Below are positions 52,753-61,955 of a stretch of DNA of 64,000 nt, in pieces. Origin of the DNA: CBDAUN01 sp965214875 (GTDB taxonomy: Bacteria; Pseudomonadota; Gammaproteobacteria; Arenicellales; JAJDZL01); assembly GCA_965214875.1 (NCBI GenBank), contig OZ243980.1:2542001-2606000 (forward strand), given 5' to 3'. Made by a program: the position numbers and the translations under genes. Positions within the stretch are counted from its first letter, which is position 1, and each line of letters begins with the position of its first letter. A model generated the notes under the pieces. That model was not told where the DNA came from, made no database searches, and was given only the letters and a program-made list of their open reading frames with translations.

Positions 52753-54285
52753 ATGCAGGATATCATCCGTAAATTGGAAGAAAAGCGGGATGCCGCCAGG
52801 CTCGGTGGCGGACAAAAGCGCATTGATGCACTGCACGCCAAAGGGCGGCTGACAGCGCGCGAGCGCATTGACCTATTGGTTGATGCAGACAGTTTCGTCG
52901 AATGGGACATGTTTGTCGAGCACCGCTGCAGCGATTTTTCGATGGCTGACAGCAAAGTCACTGGCGATGGCGTCGTAACCGGATATGGAACCGTGCGCGG
53001 CCGCCTGGTATTTCTGTTTTCGCAAGACTTTACAGTTTATGGCGGCTCGCTATCGGAAGCTCATGCCGAGAAGATCGGCAAAGTCATGGATCAGGCGGTC
53101 AAGGTTGGCGCACCAATCATTGGAATCAACGACTCTGGCGGCGCACGGATTCAAGAGGGGGTCGCTTCACTAGGCGGCTATGCCGACATTTTTCAGCGCA
53201 ATGTGATGGCATCCGGCGTCGTTCCTCAGATATCGATCATCATGGGGCCGTGCGCCGGCGGCGCTGTCTACTCGCCCGCCATAACGGACTTCATATTCAT
53301 GGTGCGCGATAGTTCCTACATGTTCGTCACCGGCCCGGATGTAACCAGAACCGTCACCCATGAAGAAGTGAGCGCAGAGCAGCTCGGCGGCGCATCCGCG
53401 CACGGAGAAAAGTCAGGTGTCGCGGACGGCTCGTTTGAAAACGATATCGAAGCCTGCCTGATGATGCGCGAGTTTATCGACTTTCTGCCGGAAAACAACC
53501 GCAGCAAGCCTCCATCGAGAACAACCCACGACCCGCACGACCGAGTCGAGACATCGCTAGACACTTTGATACCGGACGATCCGAACCAGCCATACGATAT
53601 TCGCGAATTGATTCTAAAGGCGGTTGACGATGAGGAGTTCTTCGAGCTAAAGCCGAATCATGCCGCCAACATCGTTACCGGTTTCGGACGCATGCAAGGG
53701 TCGACCGTCGGCATCGTCGCCAATCAGCCATTGGTTCTCGCCGGTTGCCTGGATATTCACTCTTCCAATAAGGCGGCGCGCTTTGTCCGGTTTTGCGATG
53801 CGTTCAACATTCCAGTGGTTACTTTTGTGGATGTGCCGGGCTTTTTGCCAGGCACAGCGCAAGAGCACAACGGCATCATCAAGCATGGCGCCAAGCTGCT
53901 CTACGCCTATGCGGAAGCGACAATTCCCAAAGTGACAGTAATCACCCGCAAAGCATATGGCGGCGCCTATGACGTGATGAGCTCGAAGCACTTGCGCGGC
54001 GATGTGAACCTTGCCTGGCCCAGTGCGGAAATCGCGGTCATGGGGCCGAAAGGAGCGGTGGAAATTATTTTCAGGTCCGATTTGGGAGATGAGAAAAAGA
54101 TAGCCACACGCACTCAAGAGTATCGAGACAAGTTCGCCAATCCATTCGTCGCTGCAAGCCGCGGATTCATCGATGACATCATCATGCCCCACAGCACACG
54201 CAAGCGCGTCTGCGAAGCTTTAGCCATGCTGTCGAACAAGAAGCTCGAAAATCCATGGCGCAAGCACGGCAATATTCCGCTTTAG
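52753..54285 (+). CDS. pccB: Propionyl-CoA carboxylase beta subunit
   Basis: Carboxyltransferase that moves CO2 from biotin to propionyl-CoA. The 510-aa protein has both crotonase-like domains: the N-terminal one with INDSGGARIQEGVASLGGY and MGPCAGGAVYSPA, and the C-terminal one with VDVPGFLPGTAQE and KAYGGAYDVMSSKHL. Length is typical (about 510). Lies between the mutase and the alpha subunit, nine bases on each side. Confidence 0.94.
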   Translation: MQDIIRKLEEKRDAARLGGGQKRIDALHAKGRLTARERIDLLVDADSFVEWDMFVEHRCSDFSMADSKVTGDGVVTGYGTVRGRLVFLFSQDFTVYGGSLSEAHAEKIGKVMDQAVKVGAPIIGINDSGGARIQEGVASLGGYADIFQRNVMASGVVPQISIIMGPCAGGAVYSPAITDFIFMVRDSSYMFVTGPDVTRTVTHEEVSAEQLGGASAHGEKSGVADGSFENDIEACLMMREFIDFLPENNRSKPPSRTTHDPHDRVETSLDTLIPDDPNQPYDIRELILKAVDDEEFFELKPNHAANIVTGFGRMQGSTVGIVANQPLVLAGCLDIHSSNKAARFVRFCDAFNIPVVTFVDVPGFLPGTAQEHNGIIKHGAKLLYAYAEATIPKVTVITRKAYGGAYDVMSSKHLRGDVNLAWPSAEIAVMGPKGAVEIIFRSDLGDEKKIATRTQEYRDKFANPFVAASRGFIDDIIMPHSTRKRVCEALAMLSNKKLENPWRKHGNIPL

Positions 54286-54294
54286 CGCCGTTCG

Positions 54295-56286
54295 ATGTTC
54301 AGCAAGATTCTTATCGCGAATCGAGGCGAGATTGCCTGCCGCGTGATTCGTACAGCTCAACGGATGGGCATTGAAACCGTTGCTGTCTACTCTGATGCCG
54401 ATGCCGGCGCGCTGCACGTGTCGATGGCGGACGAAGCGGTGAATATCGGTCCTGCTGCGGCCGCGCACAGCTATTTGAATATCGAACGGATTATTGAGGC
54501 CTGCCAATCGACGCAGGCGCAAGGCGTGCATCCGGGATATGGATTTCTATCTGAAGACACGCGATTTTGCCAGGCGCTGACCGATGCCGGCATCGCATTT
54601 ATCGGCCCCGGCCCCGATGCGATTACAAAAATGGGCGATAAAATCACGTCCAAACAGATAGCGCGCGATGCCGGCGTCAATGTCGTTCCAGGCTATGACG
54701 ACATCATTCGCGACAGCGAACATGCGGTCGAGCTTGCGCGAAAAATCGGCTATCCGGTCATGTTGAAGCCGACTGCCGCAGGCGGCGGCAAGGGCATGCG
54801 ACTAGCCTATTCAGATACCGAATGCGCGGAAGGGTTTGAACGCTCTGCAAGCGAAGCCCTCGCCCACTTCGGAGATGACCGCGTCTTCGTTGAGAAATTC
54901 ATCAAGGACCCAAGGCATATCGAGATACAGGTTCTCGCCGACATGCACGGCAACACCATTCATCTTGGTGAACGCGAATGCACGCTGCAACGGCGCCACC
55001 AGAAGGTCATCGAAGAGTCGCCATCACCGTTTCTTGATGATGCGACGCGACACAAAATTGCCAATCAAGCGGTCGCACTAGCAAAAGCGGTGGACTATGT
55101 GTCAGCGGGAACGGTCGAGTTTGTGGTTGATCGCAATCAGGATTTCTACTTTCTTGAAATGAACACCCGGCTACAAGTCGAGCATCCAGTCACTGAAATG
55201 GTAACGGGGCTCGATTTGGTCGAATTGATGATTCGGATCGCAGCCGGCGAGAAGCTTGCGCTTAAGCAATCCGATGTCAACATCAGCGGCTGGTCGGCAG
55301 AAGCGAGAGTCTATGCCGAAGATCCCGCCCGCAACTTTTTGCCCTCTACGGGAAGGCTAATCCGCTATCGACCGCCCGACACTTCGCGAAATGTTCGCGT
55401 CGATACGGGCGTCTACGAAGGTGCTGAGGTCTCGATGCACTATGATCCAATTATTGCTAAGCTGATCGCCTACGGCGAGTCGCGCACAGAAGCGTTTGAC
55501 CATCTGGGACGTGCGCTGAGTTCCTATCGCATATCGGGCGTGACAAGCAATCTGCCGTTTCTGTATTCGCTATCGCAGCACCCGCAAGTGCTGCAAGCGA
55601 ATATGACAACTGCCTTTATCGAGCGTGAATACGAAAATGGCTACGACTGCGAGGCTCCGCCTAAAGCGCCGCAAGTTATGCGCAACGCGGCTATCGTTGC
55701 CGGCATACTCCATTACTCAAACGAAAAGCGCGCAGCAACAATTTCAGGTCGGATGAGGCACCGAGAATGGCCAAGCAACATGAGCTGGACGGTGGTAATC
55801 AACGACACGCGGCACGAGATCAGCGTCCAACCTGCCGAGAAGGGGCATAAGGTGCGATGCGACGGAAAAATGCACCAGGTTCAGCACAATTGGCTTCCGG
55901 GGCAGCCTATTTTCAGCGGTTCAATCAAAGACTCAGAGCTAATCATGCTGGTCAACCGGCGAGCCATCGCATACGAGATCAACTATCTTGGCCATCGGAT
56001 TTTCGCTAATGTATTCACAGCTCGGGCGGCCGAGCTCAACGCGCATATGATCGTCAAGCAAAGCGCGGTTGCCTCGCCACTGATCCGATCCCCAATGCCG
56101 GGGCTTTTGGTAGCGCTTCATGTCGCCGAAGGCCAGTCGCTGAAGGACGGTGATCCGGTCGCAATTGTAGAGGCGATGAAGATGCAAAATGTTATCCGCA
56201 CGCCCAAGGACGGAAAAGTAGCAAAGATTCTAGCCGCCGAGGGCGACAGCCTCGCTTCCGATCAGCCGATTGTCGAATTCGAATGA
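54295..56286 (+). CDS. pccA: Acetyl/propionyl-CoA carboxylase alpha subunit (biotin carboxylase + BCCP)
   Basis: The 663-aa subunit carboxylates its own biotin with bicarbonate and ATP. Biotin carboxylase domain (1-450): ILIANRGEIACRVIRTAQR, KPTAAGGGKGMRL (ATP grasp), FLEMNTRLQVEHPVTEM. A BT-type middle region follows, and the C-terminal biotinyl domain has VEAMKMQN with the biotinylated Lys at about 629. Overlaps the epimerase gene by ATGA. The acyl-CoA is taken as propionyl from operon context. Confidence 0.94.
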   Translation: MFSKILIANRGEIACRVIRTAQRMGIETVAVYSDADAGALHVSMADEAVNIGPAAAAHSYLNIERIIEACQSTQAQGVHPGYGFLSEDTRFCQALTDAGIAFIGPGPDAITKMGDKITSKQIARDAGVNVVPGYDDIIRDSEHAVELARKIGYPVMLKPTAAGGGKGMRLAYSDTECAEGFERSASEALAHFGDDRVFVEKFIKDPRHIEIQVLADMHGNTIHLGERECTLQRRHQKVIEESPSPFLDDATRHKIANQAVALAKAVDYVSAGTVEFVVDRNQDFYFLEMNTRLQVEHPVTEMVTGLDLVELMIRIAAGEKLALKQSDVNISGWSAEARVYAEDPARNFLPSTGRLIRYRPPDTSRNVRVDTGVYEGAEVSMHYDPIIAKLIAYGESRTEAFDHLGRALSSYRISGVTSNLPFLYSLSQHPQVLQANMTTAFIEREYENGYDCEAPPKAPQVMRNAAIVAGILHYSNEKRAATISGRMRHREWPSNMSWTVVINDTRHEISVQPAEKGHKVRCDGKMHQVQHNWLPGQPIFSGSIKDSELIMLVNRRAIAYEINYLGHRIFANVFTARAAELNAHMIVKQSAVASPLIRSPMPGLLVALHVAEGQSLKDGDPVAIVEAMKMQNVIRTPKDGKVAKILAAEGDSLASDQPIVEFE

Positions 56287-56687
56287 TCGGCAGGCTGAAT
56301 CATGTCGCAATAGCGGTTGCCGATTTGAACGCGGCAAGCGCGCTGTATCGCGATGTGCTCGGCGCCGCGGTATCAGAACCGGTGGATATGCCAGAACACG
56401 GCGTTACAACGGTGTTTGTCGAATTGCCGAACACGAAGATAGAATTGCTGCAGCCACTGGGCAACCAATCTCCCATTGAAGCATTTCTTAAGCGCAATGC
56501 CGCCGGCGGAATTCATCACCTTTGCTACGAAGTTGAAGATATTTTTGCAGCGAGGGATCGGCTAGTTTTAGAAGGCTTGCGCGTCTTGGGAGATGGCGAA
56601 CCGAAGACCGGGGCACACGGCAAGCTTGTGCTGTTTCTTCATCCGAAGGATTGTTGCGGAACGCTTGTTGAAATAGAGCAGATTTAG
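56283..56687 (+). CDS. mce: Methylmalonyl-CoA epimerase
   Basis: Converts (S)- to (R)-methylmalonyl-CoA, the form used by the mutase. The 134-aa vicinal-oxygen-chelate protein opens IGRLNHVAIAVADLNAA and has metal and catalytic residues in ELLQPLG, GGIHHLCYEVED and LVEIEQI. The ATGA overlap with pccA (56283-56286) shows translational coupling. Last gene of the operon. Confidence 0.94.
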   Translation: MIGRLNHVAIAVADLNAASALYRDVLGAAVSEPVDMPEHGVTTVFVELPNTKIELLQPLGNQSPIEAFLKRNAAGGIHHLCYEVEDIFAARDRLVLEGLRVLGDGEPKTGAHGKLVLFLHPKDCCGTLVEIEQI

Positions 56688-56694
56688 CGGTTCG

Positions 56695-57687
56695 CTACTT
56701 GCCAGTATCGATCCTTTCCAGCGTATCTTCCAAAGTTTTGGCGTTGATTACCGAATAGTAGGCAGGGCGCGGGGTCACACGGCGATAGGCGCGCATGATC
56801 ATGCCCGCAAGATTCGGACGCTTTTGCGCAGGGTCAGCGCCGTCACCTAGTCCGCCCCCGAATTCAATGATCGCATCAATGCCTTGTTCAGCGACTTGCA
56901 TAAGATTGGCATGCCAAAGCACTGGATTGAATAGCTGGAAAAATAGATTCGCACGGATATCCGATTCATCCGGCCGATGAAACGTACCCGTGTAGTTCGA
57001 CGGGACAGGGCAATGGGGTTGACCAAAACTGGCTTGAGCCAAAACCTCTCGATAGGCCAACGCCGCGGCGACCATATAGTGCGTATGAAACGCTCCTTCG
57101 GTCTTTAGCCGAATCGCTCTCTTGTCCGGAAAGTCCTGTTGGAAATCTGCTTCAAGCCGATCCAAATCTTCACCCAGACCGCCGGCAACCGATTGTTCAG
57201 GCAGATTGCAAGCGGCTAGAGCGCAGTAGTGTTTGCGCAGGAGCGATGAGAGATTTTCAACCGTTACCGGCAATGCGAGCATTTCTCCGGCGCCATACTC
57301 ACTCATGAGTTGCCCGCGCTTTGAAACGAGCCGCACTGCCGATTCGAAACCTAGCGACTGCGCTGCAACCAAGGCGCTGTATTCGCCAAGGCTATGGCCG
57401 CAAGCGAATGCCGGGGTGACCCTGTGGCAAGACAGTTCCTGAAAGACACGCAGGCAAGCGATTGAATGGGTGAGAAGAGCCGGCTGCGTATAGCGGGTAA
57501 GATGAATCTTCTGTTCTTGGAAATCGTTCGACAATCCAACTAGGTCGTAGCCTAGCTCTGTGCTAGCCGTATCGTAGATGTCGCGAACAATCGAATAGTT
57601 CAAGTGCAAGTCGCTGCCAATTCCCGGATACTGCGACCCTTGTCCGGGGAAAAGAAACAACACTCTATTTTGCGACGGTTCTGACAT
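56695..57687 (-). CDS. ACP S-malonyltransferase-like acyltransferase
   Basis: A 330-aa acyltransferase of the FabD fold: FPGQGSQYPG at 14-23, the nucleophile GHSLGE with S99, R124 (SKRGQLM), H201 in AFHTHYM and the oxyanion segment NLPEQSVAGG. It is not in a fatty-acid synthesis cluster, so a second malonyl- or methylmalonyl-transferase beside methylmalonyl-CoA genes is possible; the residues after S99 and H201 do not decide between them by eye. It converges on the epimerase gene with seven bases between. Confidence 0.82.
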   Translation of the reverse strand: MSEPSQNRVLFLFPGQGSQYPGIGSDLHLNYSIVRDIYDTASTELGYDLVGLSNDFQEQKIHLTRYTQPALLTHSIACLRVFQELSCHRVTPAFACGHSLGEYSALVAAQSLGFESAVRLVSKRGQLMSEYGAGEMLALPVTVENLSSLLRKHYCALAACNLPEQSVAGGLGEDLDRLEADFQQDFPDKRAIRLKTEGAFHTHYMVAAALAYREVLAQASFGQPHCPVPSNYTGTFHRPDESDIRANLFFQLFNPVLWHANLMQVAEQGIDAIIEFGGGLGDGADPAQKRPNLAGMIMRAYRRVTPRPAYYSVINAKTLEDTLERIDTGK

Positions 57688-58432
57688 GGCAAGTCTACGA
57701 GGCAGATGCGAATGAATCGCTATTTTAGCCGGCTAAAACAATCATTTTTCACGAATTCACCGCTTGCAGCATGGCCCATCTAGCATTTGCGACAACTTCT
57801 GACAGCGTTGGATTCAATGGCAAAACCGGCATCGCACATTGCTGTCGCTTCACCGAACACGTCTACCGCTTCAAGCAAAGCCGCAGCATCAATTTGATTT
57901 CTCATTAGCTATTCGATGATAAGCGAGCACCTTCTTGCGCAGTTGTTGAAGAGTCAGCTGATCATGGTCGCAATTTTGATAGAGCTAAGACCGCATCCTG
58001 AACGTACGCCGCCCCCCCCCAGCACTTTTGCCTTGAAACATATTCAGCCGGACAGCATAGAAAGACAGCAATGTTTCCTCGTGATATTGCCAAAAATAGT
58101 GTGCAAGGATTGAGTGTCACTAAGCAACGGACCGGCCAGCCTGATTGTAGTTGATTGATAATCGAGCACACGCCATGAAACGAACTTATGATTTGTGGCA
58201 CTAGGTTTCTTTTGTGCCACTCCTTCAATTGATCAGTTATCATTGCCCGCGCACATCCGGAATGCCAGATTCTTGGCTTACGTACGCGCCTTATCGGTTC
58301 AGTCGGCGTTTAACCGCTGGCATGGCTAGGGATGAACCCAGGCGCCAACGCCTGAACACTGTTGATTTGAACGGGCGCACGAAATAATTTTTTGTGTGAT
58401 CGAGCTATCTGACCGATAGGGGGAATTCTGAT
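57688..58432. other. Long intergenic region with a C9 run and a hairpin
   Basis: 745 bases without a supported gene. It contains a run of nine C (58012-58020), a stem GTGGCAC/GTGCCAC at 58195-58201 and 58214-58220 without a T-run, and only weak short ORFs (41 codons minus at 57780-57905, 65 codons plus at 57916-58113). The promoter of the Rpn gene should be near its right end. The mixed composition and broken frames suggest decayed genes. Confidence 0.45.
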
Positions 58433-59446
58433 ATGGACCAAAAAAAGGGGGCACCGAAACCGGCAAGCTACAACCCGAATCACGACTGGATGTTCGATCA
58501 GACCATCCGCAGTCCATCTGGAGGTCGCGATTCGTTGCTGCTCACACTCGACAGCATTCAGATCAAGCAGGTTAACACAACCAGAGTCGAGCTTATTTCT
58601 ACTCACCTAACTTCGCCGCAGGGCGACCCGCGGGATGTCGACGCAATGCTTCGCGCCGAATCCGCCGCGCAACAAAGTGCAATCAAAAAAACGACTTTCA
58701 GAGTTCTTCACGAGCACAAAAGCGACATAAAGCCGGGCAATCTACTTACTCAGCTTGCAGAGTATCAATGCGGCGCCTACACCATGGATCCATCGCCGAT
58801 TATTCCGATTGTCGTGAACAATGGTCGTCCATGGATGCGTGGCGGAGAAGTATGCGATCGGATACAGTATCGCGACTATATGAGCGATATGGGTGTTTCT
58901 TTTTGGGAAGCGTTCGATTCTGAAGTGATGAATTTTTCCGCCATCGTCTTGAATTTGCGCGACCCTAAAATTCAGCGCCGGATTCGCGATTTGAAGCTTC
59001 CTACATCGGTTGGCTGGTATGCAATGGCAAAGGTGCACGAAACGATCGACGAGATGGTTGGGGCTGAAATGCTCAAAATGGCGCACGAGACCAATGCTGG
59101 CGGAGCTGAAGGCATATGGCTGGCAGTCATGGACTATTTGAAAAACTATCACCCACACCTTACAATACAATGGTGGGTTGAATTGGAAAATAAGCTTAAT
59201 GGCGGGAGCAATGTAATGTCGCTGTCGATGGGTCCTTTAGAATACAGAGAGCATATTGCTCGCGAGCAAGGCCTGGAGCAAGGCCTGGAGCAAGGCAGAA
59301 AGCAAGGCCTGGAGCAAGCCTCGCGAAAGATCGCAGAGCGGCTGTTGGGTGAAGGCGTAGATGCAGGCAAGATCAGCAGATTGACGGATCTGAGCGTTGA
59401 CCAGATCAAGGGCATTTCGAACGGAAATTCACTAAATTCCAAGTAA
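58433..59446 (+). CDS. Rpn-family PD-(D/E)XK nuclease
   Basis: A 337-aa protein of the recombination-promoting nuclease / transposase_31 group (COG5464-like). N-terminal nuclease core with DVDAML (D70) and the E-x-K motif VLHEHKS (E94, K96), followed by a helical region and a C-terminal tail with glutamine-rich repeats (REQGLEQGLEQGRKQGLEQ) encoded by 12-bp DNA repeats, ending ISRLTDLSVDQIKGIS. Rpn proteins are DNA nucleases that promote recombination or abort phage infection. GGGGG nine bases upstream supports ATG 58433. A tail-only copy lies at 59728-59904. Confidence 0.85.
   Translation: MDQKKGAPKPASYNPNHDWMFDQTIRSPSGGRDSLLLTLDSIQIKQVNTTRVELISTHLTSPQGDPRDVDAMLRAESAAQQSAIKKTTFRVLHEHKSDIKPGNLLTQLAEYQCGAYTMDPSPIIPIVVNNGRPWMRGGEVCDRIQYRDYMSDMGVSFWEAFDSEVMNFSAIVLNLRDPKIQRRIRDLKLPTSVGWYAMAKVHETIDEMVGAEMLKMAHETNAGGAEGIWLAVMDYLKNYHPHLTIQWWVELENKLNGGSNVMSLSMGPLEYREHIAREQGLEQGLEQGRKQGLEQASRKIAERLLGEGVDAGKISRLTDLSVDQIKGISNGNSLNSK
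59216..59446 (+). CDS. Possible internal short product (RpnS-like) of the Rpn gene
   Basis: Within the Rpn gene and in the same frame, ATG 59216 (residue 262) is preceded by GGGAG (59204-59208) at a spacing of seven bases, an unusually good ribosome site inside a coding sequence. It would give a 76-aa tail. Intragenic short forms that block the nuclease (RpnS against RpnL) have been described for E. coli rpn genes. Prediction only. Confidence 0.4.
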   Translation: MSLSMGPLEYREHIAREQGLEQGLEQGRKQGLEQASRKIAERLLGEGVDAGKISRLTDLSVDQIKGISNGNSLNSK

Positions 59447-59554
59447 CTTGCTGTTCGGCAACGTTGCGTCAAGCGATCGAGTCCGCATCAAGTTATTAAC
59501 CTAGCCGACACCATCTCAGTGTGGTGACCCATATTGTATCGAGGAGTAAAAAAA

Positions 59555-59722
59555 TTGATCGTCAGGGTCCGCGCTGAATTTCTCATCCAAACCTTTGATC
59601 TATTATGCGAGCGCCGCGACCTTATCTTGGGAGTTTCACAACATTCAGCAAGGAGTTTGTATTCACTTGTGATTGTTCGCGCGACCGGTGCCAAACCAAA
59701 GCTTGTGGCGATAGCTAACTGA
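59555..59722 (+). CDS. Possible 55-aa ORF between the Rpn gene and its tail copy
   Basis: TTG 59555 follows GGAG (59543-59546) by eight bases and opens 55 codons (LIVRVRAEFLIQTFDLL, then LYSLVIVRATGAKPKLVAIAN) ending five bases before the tail-copy ATG. No family is recognised. It could be a gene, or the remnant of an Rpn-related copy whose front has drifted. Confidence 0.25.
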   Translation: MIVRVRAEFLIQTFDLLCERRDLILGVSQHSARSLYSLVIVRATGAKPKLVAIAN

Positions 59723-59727
59723 TTTCG

Positions 59728-59904
59728 ATGAGCCCTTTAGAACACAGAGAGCATATTGCTCGCGAGCAAGGCAGAAAGCAAGGCCTGGAGCAAGCCTCGC
59801 GAAAGATCGCAGAGCGGCTGTTGGATGAAGGCTTAGATGCAGGGAGAATCAGCAGATTGACGGATCTGAGCATCGATCAAATCAAGGTAATTTCGAACAT
59901 ATGA
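59728..59904 (+). CDS. Stand-alone Rpn C-terminal tail (58 aa)
   Basis: The ORF opens MSPLEHREHIAREQGRKQG and ends RISRLTDLSIDQIKVISNI. It matches residues 266-331 of the Rpn protein at 58433, with one repeat block (GLEQGLEQ) missing and conservative changes (Y to H, V to L or I, K to R). It begins exactly at a Met that is internal in the parent. The nuclease core is absent. It may be a separate antitoxin-like copy or a leftover of a deleted paralogue. No strong ribosome site; it starts five bases after the preceding ORF stop. Confidence 0.55.
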   Translation: MSPLEHREHIAREQGRKQGLEQASRKIAERLLDEGLDAGRISRLTDLSIDQIKVISNI

Positions 59905-60294
59905 TCGCGAAATAATGAGCGACTTGCAGTCCAACCGCAAACATGGCAGACGTATCTGTTGATCGATATTTGACGGTGCTTTGGCATCGACTAGAACCGG
60001 TCTGATAGCCTAATGCTCCGGCTCGCCAGATGGTTTCCTGATCGCCTCGCTCGAATACCAGAACTATGACGCGAATCTGAACTTTTTATTCCCGGCTTTC
60101 TTCGACGGCAGGCTGACAAGCAAGCAATCTATCTCGAGTTCCTGAACCGTCGCAATCGAGCAAGTTGTTCCGCCAACACGATTCCTCGCCGCATAAACCT
60201 TTTATATATTTCCGCAATGATTTTTGCTCGATAATCATCTTCGCTACATTCTGTGGCCGCGTTATCAATCTGAACCATATCGCAAAATCAAAAA
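59905..60294. other. Intergenic region upstream of the acyl-CoA synthetase
   Basis: 390 bases with no gene, repeat or terminator recognised. Composition becomes A+T-rich after 60170. It should hold the promoter of the synthetase gene, but no clear boxes were picked. Confidence 0.45.
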
Positions 60295-61920
60295 GTGAGC
60301 ATCTACGACCAAAACCTAGACAAGAACGAAGCGAATTTTCACCCACTGACTCCGATCAGCTTTTTGTCTCGGTCCGCGCGAGTCTTTCCAGATAAGTTCG
60401 CGATCGTGCATGGCTACACCAAATTCACCTACCGGCAATTCTATGACCGTTGCCGCCAACTAGCCGATGCGCTGAGACAACACGGCATCGGAATTGGCGA
60501 TACCGTGGCGATCATGTCGCCCAACACTCCCGCAATGCTCGAAGCACACTACGGCATCCCTATGTGCGGAGCGGTGCTTAACGCTCTGAATTACAGACTG
60601 GATGCGACTACGATCGCATTCATCCTAGAGCATGCAGAAGCCAAAGTTCTGCTGACTGACCGGGAATACTCCGATGTGATCAGACAAGCCGTTAGCAAAA
60701 TCGATCAGGAGATTCTAATCGTCGATATAGACGATCCGCTCGCACAAGGCGGCGATCTCATCGGCAACACAGACTACGAAACATTCATCGCGGCAGGCGA
60801 TAAAAATTTCGACTGGAAGCCGCCCAAAGACGAATGGCAGGCAATCTCTCTGAACTACACTTCCGGCACCACCGGCAATCCGAAAGGAGTCGTGTCCCAT
60901 CACCGCGGCGCCTATCTTGCAGCATTGGGCAACTCACTGACTTTCAGTCTCGAAAGCGCCAGCGTCTATCTTTGGACACTGCCGATGTTTCACTGCAACG
61001 GATGGACATTCACCTGGGCGGTAACCGCCGTGTCGGGAACCCATGTATGCCTGAGGAGAGTCGAGCCAGCAGAGATCTTCAAATCCATTCAAGTCCATCG
61101 CATCACCCATATGTGCGGCGCGCCCATCGTGCTTAACATGCTGATTCACGCCCCTTCGAAAGCCAAAGTGCAGTTCGAGCAGACAGTGGATGTCGCAACA
61201 GGCGGCGCCGCGCCGCCAAGCCGGGTCATTGCCGAGTTGGAAAGCATGGGGTTTCGAGTTCTGCACCTTTACGGATTAACGGAAACCTATGGCCCTGCTG
61301 CCGTTTGCGCATGGCAGACAGACTGGCAAGGACTGGACCTATCTCGACGCGCGTCCAAGATGGCCCGACAAGGAGTCCTTTATCCAACTTTGGAAGATGT
61401 GGCAGTTATCGAGCCGGATTCGATGCAGCCTGTTCCCTGGGATGGCAACACCATGGGCGAATTGATGGTTCGCGGCAACACGGTGATGAGAGGCTATCTG
61501 AAAAACTCCGATGCAAGCGAAGAGGCGTTCGCATCCGGCTGGTACCATACAGGCGACTTAGGCGTCACGCACCCCGACGGCTACATCGAAGTTCGAGACC
61601 GGTCTAAGGACATAATCATCTCAGGCGGCGAGAACATCTCCAGCCTGGAAGTGGAAGATGCGCTCTATCGCCATCCTGAAATCATGGAAGCTGCTGTTGT
61701 CGCGCGACCCGACGAAAAATGGGGCGAATCGCCGTGCGCTTTTATCACGCCGATTGAATCGCATGCCAGCACGCTATCCGAAGATGATGTCATTCGCTGG
61801 TGCAAGGACAACATGGCGGGCTACAAGGTTCCGAGAACCATACTGTTCGGCCCGCTGCCGAAGACTTCAACCGGAAAGATAAAAAAATACATCCTGAGAG
61901 AAAAGGCGCAAGCACTGTAA
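60295..61920 (+). CDS. Acyl-CoA synthetase (AMP-forming), DmdB/medium-chain-like
   Basis: A 541-aa adenylate-forming ligase that activates a carboxylic acid to its CoA thioester. Motifs: YTSGTTGNPKGVVSHHRGAY, LHLYGLTETYGPA, GWYHTGDLGVTHPDGYIEVRDR and the terminal Lys in LPKTSTGKIKKY. Arrangement and length fit the group that includes 3-methylmercaptopropionyl-CoA ligase DmdB and medium/long-chain acyl-CoA synthetases; exact substrate not readable. Starts at GTG 60295 with no clear ribosome site. Convergent with the heme A synthase gene. Confidence 0.9.
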   Translation: MSIYDQNLDKNEANFHPLTPISFLSRSARVFPDKFAIVHGYTKFTYRQFYDRCRQLADALRQHGIGIGDTVAIMSPNTPAMLEAHYGIPMCGAVLNALNYRLDATTIAFILEHAEAKVLLTDREYSDVIRQAVSKIDQEILIVDIDDPLAQGGDLIGNTDYETFIAAGDKNFDWKPPKDEWQAISLNYTSGTTGNPKGVVSHHRGAYLAALGNSLTFSLESASVYLWTLPMFHCNGWTFTWAVTAVSGTHVCLRRVEPAEIFKSIQVHRITHMCGAPIVLNMLIHAPSKAKVQFEQTVDVATGGAAPPSRVIAELESMGFRVLHLYGLTETYGPAAVCAWQTDWQGLDLSRRASKMARQGVLYPTLEDVAVIEPDSMQPVPWDGNTMGELMVRGNTVMRGYLKNSDASEEAFASGWYHTGDLGVTHPDGYIEVRDRSKDIIISGGENISSLEVEDALYRHPEIMEAAVVARPDEKWGESPCAFITPIESHASTLSEDDVIRWCKDNMAGYKVPRTILFGPLPKTSTGKIKKYILREKAQAL

Positions 61921-61955
61921 CCGCGCAACCTCTACTCCGGCGTGGAACCAGCTCG

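Noticed and set aside
58012..58020. Run of nine C as a second phase-variation tract
   Set aside because: No signal peptide, start or long frame is joined by any tract length here, so there is no gene for it to switch.
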